Source of the DNA: JAUMXJ01 sp041781135
GTDB taxonomy: Bacteria > Bacillota > Clostridia > Peptostreptococcales > Acidaminobacteraceae
Assembly (NCBI GenBank): GCA_041781135.1
Contig: JBHAZV010000035.1
Span: forward strand, 1 to 30,906
Reading direction: 5' to 3'
Length of the DNA: 30,906 bases
Below the pieces are notes generated by a model. It was not told the DNA's origin, did not search any database, and saw only the letters and a list, made by a program, of their open reading frames with translations. The translations under genes were made by a program, and so were the position numbers. Shown one piece after another: positions 24,122-30,632 of this stretch. The stretch's first letter is position 1, and each line of letters opens with the position of its first letter.

Positions 24122-24742
24122 ATGAATAGAATTTTTGTTACGGATGATCATATAATGGTGCGGGATGCGCTCATGAAGGTTCTTGAGTTTACAAAGAATA
24201 ATATTGTAGTGGGCTCGGCGGATAACGGCGAGGAATGTCTTCGGAAGCTTGAAGAAGCAAGGCCGAGCGTGCTTCTGCTCGATATTAATCTGCCGGACAT
24301 CAGCGGGATAGAGGTTTTGCGAAGAGTAAAGGCGAATTATCCCGAAATCAAGGTCATAATGCTTACCGTTCATGACGATTATGCTTATGCGGCTGACGCG
24401 ATAAAGTCGGGCGCCGATGGTTATGTTCTAAAGGGCTCGGATGTCGAAACGCTCGAGAGAGCCATAGAGGCGGTCGTCAGCGGCGAAAAGTTTGTGGTGC
24501 CTGCAATTCAGGATTTGCTGCGCACCAAGGTTCGCATAGACGGCAGCGATGAGGCGCTGACTTTGCGCGAACATCAGGTTCTCAATTTGCTTGCCGAAGG
24601 CTGCACTAATAAGCAGATCGCCGATGAGCTGAAAGTCAGCGAAAAAACGGTTAAAAACCATCTTTCAAATATTTTTAAAAAGATCGGAGTATCAGACAGA
24701 ACAAATGCCGTTATTTACGCCCTTAAGAATAAGGGCAAGTAA
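24122..24742 (+). CDS. degU: DegU-like response regulator (NarL/LuxR type)
   Basis: A 206-residue response regulator. The receiver (1-120) has the acidic pair FVTDDH (Asp8, Asp9), the phospho-acceptor Asp54 in LLLDINLPD, the Thr in IMLTVHD, and the Lys in GYVLKGSD. The C-terminal LuxR HTH (about 142-206) shows LTLREHQVLNLLAEGCTNKQIA and VSEKTVKNHLSNIFKKI. GGAG precedes the ATG at 24122; the longer frame from 24086 overlaps the kinase and was not used. The cognate kinase is immediately upstream. Targets are not visible in the window. In Bacillus the homologue governs secreted enzymes, motility and biofilm genes. Confidence 0.93.
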   Translation: MNRIFVTDDHIMVRDALMKVLEFTKNNIVVGSADNGEECLRKLEEARPSVLLLDINLPDISGIEVLRRVKANYPEIKVIMLTVHDDYAYAADAIKSGADGYVLKGSDVETLERAIEAVVSGEKFVVPAIQDLLRTKVRIDGSDEALTLREHQVLNLLAEGCTNKQIADELKVSEKTVKNHLSNIFKKIGVSDRTNAVIYALKNKGK

Positions 24743-24775
24743 GCGGATTTATTTGAAACGATAAATGGAGGAATT

Positions 24776-26182
24776 ATGAAGAAATATGATGAAATCAGCA
24801 AGAAGTTTGAGTCTGCATGGGATTCGCTCAGTGAAAAACAGACAAAAGAATGCGAAGCATACTGCGCGGATTATCTTGACTTCTTAGATAAATCAAAGAC
24901 AGAGAGGCTGTGCGTGGACGAAGTCGTCAGGCGCGCCAAAGCTGCAGGGTATAAGTCGTTCGAGAGCGTTATGGCTTCGTCAGCTCCGCTGAAAAAAGGT
25001 GCAAAACTGTACGCGGCAAACAGAAATAAATCCATAATACTCTTTAATGTCGGCTCAAAGCCGATTTCAGAGGGCGTAAATATCGTAGGCGGTCATATAG
25101 ACTCGCCGAGGCTGGATCTTAAGCCGAATCCGCTGTACGAAGACGCTGATATCGGATTTTTGAAGACTCATTACTATGGCGGAATCAAAAAATATCAGTG
25201 GGCAACCCTGCCGCTTGCAATTCACGGGGTTGTTTTTAAGCCAAACGGCGAAAAAGTTCAGATATCTATTGGCGATGATGCGGGCGATCCTGTGTTTTGC
25301 GTTTCGGATATATTGCCGCATCTCGGAAAAGACCAGTCCTCTAAGACCATGGCAGAGGGCATAGACGGCGAACAGCTCAATCTTATAGTTGCGAATATGC
25401 CGCTTGGCGACAAAGAAGTCAAAGAGAAGCTTAAGTATCGCGTGCTTAGTATTCTGAACGAAAAATACGGCATAAGCGAAAAGGACTTTTTGACAGCGGA
25501 ATTTGAGGTCGTGCCTGCCGGAAAGGCTCGCGAGCTCGGATTCGACAGATCTATGATACTGGCATATGGACAGGACGACAGATGCTGCTCGTTTGCGGCT
25601 CTCAGAGCGATTTTGGATACAAAAAATGTAGAGACCACAGCGGTGGCAATGCTCATGGACAAAGAAGAAGTCGGCTCTCAGGGCAATACCGGTTCGGAAT
25701 CGCAGTTTTTTAATTATGTGCTCGCGGAGCTTATGAATAAACAGGAAAAAAATTACAGTGACCTTCATCTCAGAAGATGTATGCAGAACACTCAGGTTTT
25801 ATCGGCGGATGTCGGAGCGGCTTTCGATCCAAATTATGCATATGCGTACGAAAAGCGCAATTCGAGTATGCTTGGTCATGGATTGCAGCTCGTTAAGTAC
25901 ACCGGATCGCGCGGAAAGGGAGGCTGCAGTGATGCAAATGCAGAGTTCCTTTCTGTGGTTGCGGACATTTTTGATAAAAATGGCGTGGTATGGCAGATTG
26001 GTGAGCTTGGAAAGGTGGATCAGGGCGGCGGAGGTACTATAGCGTACATTCTTGCAAATGCCGGCGCAGAGGTGGTCGACTGCGGCATACCTGTTATCTC
26101 GATGCACGCGCCGCACGAAGTCACATCAAAAGTTGATAATTATATGGCGTTCCTTGGATACAGAGCGTTCCTGAAAAGATAG
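24776..26182 (+). CDS. M18 family metallo-aminopeptidase
   Basis: A 468-residue zinc aminopeptidase of family M18 (aspartyl aminopeptidase or ApeA type), cytoplasmic, large oligomeric. Metal and catalytic motifs visible are GGHIDSPRLDLKP (His near 107), DKEEVGSQGNTGSES with the catalytic Glu, the mid-chain LAYGQDDRCCSFAAL, and the C-terminal ISMHAPHEVTSKVDNYMAF with the last metal His. TGGAGGAATT upstream is a good ribosome site. It removes N-terminal, often acidic, residues from peptides. It stands as a single gene followed by a terminator. Its closeness to the lanthipeptide-like locus is probably accidental, since M18 genes are core in this lineage and the terminator separates them. Confidence 0.94.
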   Translation: MKKYDEISKKFESAWDSLSEKQTKECEAYCADYLDFLDKSKTERLCVDEVVRRAKAAGYKSFESVMASSAPLKKGAKLYAANRNKSIILFNVGSKPISEGVNIVGGHIDSPRLDLKPNPLYEDADIGFLKTHYYGGIKKYQWATLPLAIHGVVFKPNGEKVQISIGDDAGDPVFCVSDILPHLGKDQSSKTMAEGIDGEQLNLIVANMPLGDKEVKEKLKYRVLSILNEKYGISEKDFLTAEFEVVPAGKARELGFDRSMILAYGQDDRCCSFAALRAILDTKNVETTAVAMLMDKEEVGSQGNTGSESQFFNYVLAELMNKQEKNYSDLHLRRCMQNTQVLSADVGAAFDPNYAYAYEKRNSSMLGHGLQLVKYTGSRGKGGCSDANAEFLSVVADIFDKNGVVWQIGELGKVDQGGGGTIAYILANAGAEVVDCGIPVISMHAPHEVTSKVDNYMAFLGYRAFLKR

Positions 26183-26232
26183 TGAAAGTCTTTTGAGCGC
26201 ATATTAGTGCCGGCGCGTATATAAGCAGATTT

Positions 26233-26262
26233 CAGACGTCCATGCGTGGGCGTCTGGTTTTT
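26233..26262 (+). terminator. Terminator after the M18 aminopeptidase
   Basis: A 9-bp stem (CAGACGTCC at 26233-26241 with GGGCGTCTG at 26248-26256, one T-G pair) and a 6-nt loop is followed by GTTTTTG. The T-run is also the start of the 12-bp repeats. Confidence 0.85.
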
Positions 26263-26305
26263 GCTCGGCTTTTTGTCCAGCTTTTTGTCCAGCTTTTTGC
26301 TCGGC
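26258..26305 (+). repeat. Four 12-bp tandem units in an A-B-B-A order
   Basis: The units are TTTTTGCTCGGC, TTTTTGTCCAGC twice, and TTTTTGCTCGGC again, with no spacer. Between the M18 terminator and the promoter at 26318 the 238-bp gap holds only these, a short GC-rich run and the promoter. They do not have the form of a CRISPR array. Confidence 0.9.
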
Positions 26306-26317
26306 GCGCGAATTTTT

Positions 26318-26347
26318 TTTACAAAATAGACGAAGTTATGATATAAT
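26318..26347 (+). promoter_or_regulatory. Promoter of the lanthipeptide-like locus
   Basis: TTTACA (26318-26323), an 18-bp spacer, and TATAAT (26342-26347) with TGA in front, an extended -10. It gives a 5' leader of roughly 65 nt before the small ORF. Confidence 0.75.
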
Positions 26348-26407
26348 GTGTCTGCTGGATTGGCGTCAGAAGTAGCTAATTTCGTCGTACGCTGTCGTTT
26401 TGAAAAC

Positions 26408-26415
26408 AAGGAGGT
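26408..26415 (+). promoter_or_regulatory. Consensus Shine-Dalgarno of the 30-codon ORF
   Basis: AAGGAGGT, identical to the anti-Shine-Dalgarno complement, lies 5 nt before ATG 26421. Such a match argues that initiation at 26421 is real. Confidence 0.8.
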
Positions 26416-26420
26416 AAAAA

Positions 26421-26513
26421 ATGACATTGCTTAATTTACAAAAAATGGCGTCTACAAAGATGAAGCGAGGTTTTAACAGTTTAATCAGTTTCATTTGTGT
26501 TGTAAAGAAATAG
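26421..26513 (+). CDS. Candidate class III lanthipeptide precursor (30 aa), possibly a leader fused to an out-of-frame kinase remnant
   Basis: A 30-residue ORF too short for a standard gene caller. It opens MTLLNLQKM, matching the LxLQ leader motif bound by class III lanthipeptide synthetases (known for labyrinthopeptin-like precursors). The C-terminal part FNSLISFICVVKK contains Ser-Leu-Ile-Ser-Phe-Ile-Cys, an SxxSxxC pattern of the type turned into labionin or lanthionine. It has a perfect ribosome site, a promoter with a leader, and stops in TAGTG, where the G of the stop begins the GTG of the synthetase gene. At 30 residues it is shorter than typical class III precursors (about 40-60). 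The synthetase frame is recognisable in the same nucleotides from about 26477, so the C-terminal half could be accidental. Confidence 0.5.
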   Translation: MTLLNLQKMASTKMKRGFNSLISFICVVKK

Positions 26514-28087
26514 TGGGAGGCAAAAGTTTTGATGAATGGGTGTCGGAAAATAATCCGCTTCCTCTGTATGCAACCTCTGAAAAATCTAGAAATTACATTA
26601 TAGCCTTGGTCGGTATTTTGAAAAAAATAGCAGCTAATTTGTCTGCTGTTTATGATTATGGTTATGTACTATGCGACATAGCACCTGATAACATCATAAT
26701 TGGCAAAAAGCAGGTATCATTTATAGATTTGGAAAACGTTGCTTCAGTATCTGGGAATTCGCAATTTTATGTGTATACGAAGGGGTTTGGGGATTTGACA
26801 TTTACTCCTCTTCAAAATGTCATTTTTGGGGTATCGTCACTTTTGCTTTATGGTATTGTCAAGCACAATATTGGATTTAATGAAAAGACCCCCGAACAGA
26901 TACTGTCTCCATACATTAGGCGCTATCCGGATATGGTTTTGATTTCTGAGGCGATTTCTAATATTCGCGCATGTAGCAATATTGCCGAGATGATTGAGTG
27001 TCTTGATGCGTTGGAGAGTGCGGTGGACTTGACAGAGTGGCAGAGGCTCGAAAATCCGTCTAATTTCAAGAAATATAGCATTTTTCAAGATGTTGAGAAG
27101 ATGTCGGAGGAAAATATTTCGCGATATATTTCAGAGATGGAAGATAATCTTGCGATTGCTACCGGCATGGGTGGAGTTTTGCTTGCGAAAAAATATATGA
27201 ATATGGAAGTAAATGCTGATACGCATTTTGACAAGGTTGCTTATAGATGCCTTGGTCTTTACTACGGTGTAGGTGGGCAGCTGTTTTTGGCAGGCGAATG
27301 TAACCGGATTTCAAAAGAACTCATATCCATGGTAGCAGATTCGGACTATATGACTCTTGATGATTTTTCTGTTTCTACAGGAATAACAGGGCTTGGTATA
27401 GGGTTGGTACGATATGCGTTGTTCGATAGAAGCACCGAAGTTTTGTCAATAGTTAGGAAAATTGCGGAAAGAGTGCGCACGAAGGCAAAATTTAGTGAAT
27501 TTGGAATCGAAAATGGTATGGCTGGCGGCGCTTTGTTCTTATTGTATACTTATAAACTGCTTGGCGATAAGAAATATTTTGACAAAGCTAAAAAATGGCT
27601 CAACTTATGCGAAAGCTACATACGCGTAAATGAAAGCCGATTATTTACAATGCTTGTCGGTGATTTAGAAATAGCTTCTCCGTATATTAAAGATGGAGTC
27701 ATAGGCATAGTTATTGCTCTGATGACTATGGATGGACTTCAGCAGAATTTTTCCAAAAAGGAATTTGTGTTGAGAGTCTTGAAGAAATATGAGGGTTCAC
27801 ATGCGCTGTCACCATTTTTTTATGAGGGTTCTGCCGGGTTTGTGTATGCATACCTCATGGCTCATTCTTTGTATGGCGATGATGTTCTTTTAAGAATGTC
27901 AAGGTGGCATTATTCAGATATACTCTCTGCATATGATGAGGGCATCTTTTTTGAACCGAGAGGAGATGTAAATGTTGCGTGTTACTTATACGGAGGGCTT
28001 TCAACGGCGTTGGTGGCTGAAATGCTTGACAAAGAAAATTTTTGTGAGATTTTTCCGTTTGTAAATTTCAGGGGTACACATGAATAA
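26513..28087 (+). CDS. LanKC-like class III lanthipeptide synthetase, lacking lyase domain and kinase N-lobe
   Basis: About 524 residues against roughly 850-900 for complete LanKC enzymes. The N-terminal part (about 1-190) is the C-lobe of a Ser/Thr-kinase-like domain: hinge GGKSFDEWV, catalytic loop YGYVLCDIAPDNII (HRD replaced by LCD), and IDLEN in place of DFG. Residues about 205-520 are a LanC-like alpha/alpha barrel with repeated inner-helix motifs GMGGVL, GVGGQLF, GITGLGIG, GMAGGALF, EGSAGFVYAYL and YGGLSTAL. The Zn ligands of LanC are not apparent, as is usual for LanKC. The lyase domain and the ATP-binding N-lobe, normally the first 350-400 residues, are absent. In this frame homology continues upstream (FHLCCKEIVGG) past TTG 26495 to a stop at 26474. 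The start is unclear: GTG 26513 or TTG 26495, neither with a ribosome site. It overlaps the exporter by 8 nt. Confidence 0.72.
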   Translation: MGGKSFDEWVSENNPLPLYATSEKSRNYIIALVGILKKIAANLSAVYDYGYVLCDIAPDNIIIGKKQVSFIDLENVASVSGNSQFYVYTKGFGDLTFTPLQNVIFGVSSLLLYGIVKHNIGFNEKTPEQILSPYIRRYPDMVLISEAISNIRACSNIAEMIECLDALESAVDLTEWQRLENPSNFKKYSIFQDVEKMSEENISRYISEMEDNLAIATGMGGVLLAKKYMNMEVNADTHFDKVAYRCLGLYYGVGGQLFLAGECNRISKELISMVADSDYMTLDDFSVSTGITGLGIGLVRYALFDRSTEVLSIVRKIAERVRTKAKFSEFGIENGMAGGALFLLYTYKLLGDKKYFDKAKKWLNLCESYIRVNESRLFTMLVGDLEIASPYIKDGVIGIVIALMTMDGLQQNFSKKEFVLRVLKKYEGSHALSPFFYEGSAGFVYAYLMAHSLYGDDVLLRMSRWHYSDILSAYDEGIFFEPRGDVNVACYLYGGLSTALVAEMLDKENFCEIFPFVNFRGTHE

Positions 28088-29696
28088 ATTGATTTGGAAA
28101 CTTTTAAGAAAACATACAAGAATCGTTGTTTTTGTAGTATTACTCGGAATCGCGTTTTCTGCGATGCTCTCTGCTGCGGGTCTATCGTTGAGTGGGCTTT
28201 TAAGTGTAGTAGAGAAAAATTTTGAAGATCCGATTTCGGAGCTTATTAGGACTACATTTGTCATTACGGGTGCATTTGTCGCCGCTGTGCTGATAAATGT
28301 TGTGTACGGTCTTATAAAATCCGTATACATCAGCAGGGTTTCAAATGATCTGCGTGAGGAAATAACAAACAAGATCGTAAATATGCCGTTTGATAATTTT
28401 GACAATCAGCATTCCGGCGATTATATATCGTGGTACACGACGGATGTTTCGCAGATAGTGTCACTTTCGCTTGAAGGTTTTGTTGAATTGTTTCAGCTTG
28501 GCACCATGGCGATGTTTTCGTTTGCGGCAATAGCATATTTGAATATTTGGCTTGGAATTATAACTGTTGTGTTGCTTTTTCTCACGGTTCTTGTGCCGCA
28601 GCTGTTGAATACTTTTGTCATCAGAGCGCAGGAAACCCTCACTCACGCCAATGAGAAACTCAGTGAGGACATACGAGAGACAATAGGTGGATTTAACGTT
28701 TTTTATATTTCTAATAGAATAGAGTTGTTCAAATCGCTTATGAGAAGAGCGTCTGAAAATAGAGAAACCGCGTTGAAGCACTATAATCAGATAAGCGCTT
28801 ATATAGGTGGGGTGGCGCTTATTATGTCACTTGTATCACAGATAGGTCTAATTATCATAACTGTATTTTTCGCCATCAGCGGAAGCGCTCCGCTTGGCGC
28901 AGTGTTTGCAATAGCGAGCCTTTCGGGTTCACTTTTCAATGGGTTGGCGCAGTTTACCCAGACGCTTATCGCTTTTAAGTCGGCAAAGCCTATTTTGCAA
29001 AAATATGAATATGAGCCGAAGTCGGATGGGAGCGTTGCGTTAGGCAAGATAGAAAGTATCGAGTTCTGTGGGGTTTCGTTTGGTTATGAAGATAAATCGA
29101 TATTCAGTAATTTTAATTTTGTCTTTGAAACGGGCAAAAAATATGCGTTGATTGGAGGTTCCGGAAGCGGCAAGACAACTTTGCTGAAATTGCTTCTCGG
29201 ACTTTTAGAGCCAATCGAGGGTTCTGTACTTGTAAATGGAGTAAATATTAATGATGTTGCCAACTATACCTATTTTGGGCAGATGGCGTACATAGATCAG
29301 AATATTTACTTGTTTAAGGGAACTATTCGCGAAAATATCACGCTCTGGAAAGATGGTATTGATGAGTTGTTTCTTAATGAAATCGTTCGCAATACTAATC
29401 TTGCTGATTTTGTTAATTCAAAACCTGAGGGGCTGGATGCGTACCTTGATGAAGCCGGCAAGAATATTTCCGGCGGCGAAAAGCAGAGAATCGCTTTGGC
29501 TCGGGCCTTGGTAAATAAAAACAGGTTTGTTATAATAGACGAGGCGACATCGCAGCTTGATGATGCAAACGCGCGCTCTATAGAAAAAACATTGCTTGAA
29601 CAGGAGGGTGTAGGGGTGATAATGGTGAGCCATCATTTTGATGAGGAGATTATCGGGCGTTTTGACGAAGTCATTGACCTGGGTCAGATCATGTGA
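28080..29696 (+). CDS. ABC exporter (permease-ATPase half-transporter) of the lanthipeptide-like locus
   Basis: A 538-residue ABC half-transporter expected to work as a dimer in the cytoplasmic membrane. The membrane part (about 1-300) has six hydrophobic helices, for instance IVVFVVLLGIAFSAML and IWLGIITVVLLFLTVL. The nucleotide-binding domain (about 325-538) shows Walker A GGSGSGKTT, Q-loop AYIDQNIYLFKGTI, signature NISGGEKQRIALARAL, Walker B FVIIDEATSQLD and the switch His in VSHH. It has no C39 protease domain, so any leader must be cleaved by another enzyme, as is common for class III peptides. ATG 28080 overlaps the synthetase stop by 8 nt, so the two are coupled. Transport of the modified peptide is an inference from position. 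Confidence 0.88.
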   Translation: MNKLIWKLLRKHTRIVVFVVLLGIAFSAMLSAAGLSLSGLLSVVEKNFEDPISELIRTTFVITGAFVAAVLINVVYGLIKSVYISRVSNDLREEITNKIVNMPFDNFDNQHSGDYISWYTTDVSQIVSLSLEGFVELFQLGTMAMFSFAAIAYLNIWLGIITVVLLFLTVLVPQLLNTFVIRAQETLTHANEKLSEDIRETIGGFNVFYISNRIELFKSLMRRASENRETALKHYNQISAYIGGVALIMSLVSQIGLIIITVFFAISGSAPLGAVFAIASLSGSLFNGLAQFTQTLIAFKSAKPILQKYEYEPKSDGSVALGKIESIEFCGVSFGYEDKSIFSNFNFVFETGKKYALIGGSGSGKTTLLKLLLGLLEPIEGSVLVNGVNINDVANYTYFGQMAYIDQNIYLFKGTIRENITLWKDGIDELFLNEIVRNTNLADFVNSKPEGLDAYLDEAGKNISGGEKQRIALARALVNKNRFVIIDEATSQLDDANARSIEKTLLEQEGVGVIMVSHHFDEEIIGRFDEVIDLGQIM

Positions 29697-29741
29697 TTCC
29701 AGATTTTGGCGAAATTTTTTTAGAAAAATTGAAAAAAGGTG

Positions 29742-29769
29742 TTGACATGACCGAACTTAATGGTATAAT
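29742..29769 (+). promoter_or_regulatory. Promoter of the six-tRNA operon
   Basis: TTGACA (29742-29747), a 16-bp spacer, and TATAAT (29764-29769) with TGG in front. Both hexamers match consensus. The expected transcript start is about 15 nt before tRNA-Ser. Confidence 0.9.
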
Positions 29770-29790
29770 TACCTATGTTGTCGCTAATGC

Positions 29791-29879
29791 GGAGGGGTAC
29801 CGAAGCGGTCATAACGGGGCGGTCTTGAAAACCGTTTGGGTGCAAGCCCCCGTGGGTTCGAATCCCACCCCCTCCGCCA
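29791..29879 (+). tRNA. tRNA-Ser (anticodon TGA)
   Basis: Acceptor GGAGGGG pairs with CCCCTCC. The anticodon loop CTTGAAA (anticodon 29826-29828) and a long variable arm, as in all serine tRNAs, precede the T-loop TTCGAAT. CCA is encoded. It is 89 nt long. Confidence 0.95.
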
Positions 29880-29886
29880 GAGATTT

Positions 29887-29963
29887 GGGCCTTTAGCTCA
29901 GTTGGTTAGAGCATCCGGCTCATAACCGGACGGTCCGGGGTTCAAGTCCCTGAAGGCCCACCA
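29887..29963 (+). tRNA. tRNA with CAT anticodon (Met elongator or lysidine-type Ile2)
   Basis: Acceptor GGGCCTT/AAGGCCC, anticodon loop CTCATAA, T-loop TTCAAGT, encoded CCA, 77 nt. The first base pair G1-C72 and the body exclude the initiator, whose acceptor is usually mismatched at 1-72. The D-arm TAGCTCAGTTGGTTAGAGCA and the loop resemble Bacillus tRNA-Ile2, which reads AUA after conversion of C34 to lysidine, so the amino acid is not settled. Confidence 0.92.
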
Positions 29964-29987
29964 TTTTTCAAGTGCCAACGAGAATTT

Positions 29988-30063
29988 AGGGGTGTAGCTC
30001 AGTTGGTAGAGCAGCGGTCTCCAAAACCGCGTGCCGTGGGTTCAAGTCCTACCACCCCTGCCA
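29988..30063 (+). tRNA. tRNA-Trp (anticodon CCA)
   Basis: Acceptor AGGGGTG/CACCCCT, anticodon arm GCGGT-CTCCAAA-ACCGC, discriminator G and encoded CCA. It is 76 nt long and would be the only tryptophan tRNA expected in many bacteria of this kind. Confidence 0.95.
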
Positions 30064-30070
30064 CATACAT

Positions 30071-30147
30071 CGGGGTGTAGCGCAGTTTGGTAGCGCATCT
30101 GGTTTGGGACCAGAGGGCCGCGGGTTCAAATCCTGCCGCCCCGACCA
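30071..30147 (+). tRNA. tRNA-Pro (anticodon TGG)
   Basis: Acceptor CGGGGTG with its 3' partner ending CCCCG, the GTAGCGCAG D-arm typical of proline tRNAs, anticodon loop TTTGGGA and encoded CCA. It is 77 nt long. Confidence 0.95.
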
Positions 30148-30151
30148 TTGT

Positions 30152-30228
<77 letters not shown>

Positions 30229-30231
30229 TCT

Positions 30232-30307
30232 GCCTTGGTAGCTCAGTCGGTAGAGCAGCAGACTGAAAATCTGCGTGTCGGTGGTTCGATTCCGCCCTGA
30301 GGCACCA
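30232..30307 (+). tRNA. tRNA-Phe (anticodon GAA)
   Basis: Acceptor GCCTTGG/CTGAGGC (with two G-T pairs), anticodon loop CTGAAAA, encoded CCA, 76 nt. The last 17 nt (30291-30307) are duplicated 342 bp downstream in a repeat. It is the last tRNA of the operon. Confidence 0.94.
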
Positions 30308-30632
30308 TTAGTCGCTTCGGCGACTTTTTTGTTTTGCGGGGAGGTTCGCGCGCCTTGCGGCGCCCTGCGCGCCATGTTCATCCGAAAACAAGTTTTCGTT
30401 TAAGCCCCGGCGCGCTCTGCGCTTCTTCGAAGCTCCGCGAACCGACGGACGCCAATCGGTCGCCACGGTGCCTGCTTAAACTGTTTTGTTCCCTCGCTCG
30501 TACGCTTTGCTTCCTCGCTCGTGAGCGGCGGCGCTCCGAATGCTTCTCCCAAAAGCGAGCTTTCGGGAGTTCGTCATCCGTCGCTCGCGCTTCGCGCTTT
30601 GGGCGCATCTGCGATGCCCCCCGCCGCTCTAA
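30291..30632 (+). repeat. 342-bp direct repeat, copy 1, starting inside the tRNA-Phe 3' end
   Basis: It begins TCCGCCCTGAGGCACCA (17 nt of tRNA-Phe), contains the UUCG terminator and a GC-rich, palindrome-rich stretch with short hairpins such as CGAAAAC-AA-GTTTTCG and ACCGA/TCGGT, and a CCTCGCTCGT direct duplication. No ORF in it looks like a protein. The stretch from 30332 to 30632 carries no gene that I recognise. Confidence 0.9.
30311..30330 (+). terminator. Terminator of the tRNA operon (copy 1)
   Basis: A GTCGC-TTCG-GCGAC stem with a UUCG tetraloop is followed by six T. A second copy sits at 30653-30672 as part of the direct repeat. Confidence 0.9.

Noticed and set aside
26258..26305. 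Short CRISPR-like array
   Set aside because: The units are 12 bp with no spacers and there are no cas genes.
26140..26427. Minus-strand ORF with KKLDKKLDKKPSK repeats
   Set aside because: The repeats are the reverse complement of the 12-bp units and terminator T-run; it overlaps the M18 gene end and has no ribosome site.
26420..26515. Single-base sequencing error hiding a full-length LanKC
   Set aside because: The kinase-like frame has stops at 26474 and 26432, and the 238 bp upstream hold a terminator, repeats and a promoter, with no lyase-like coding in any plus frame.
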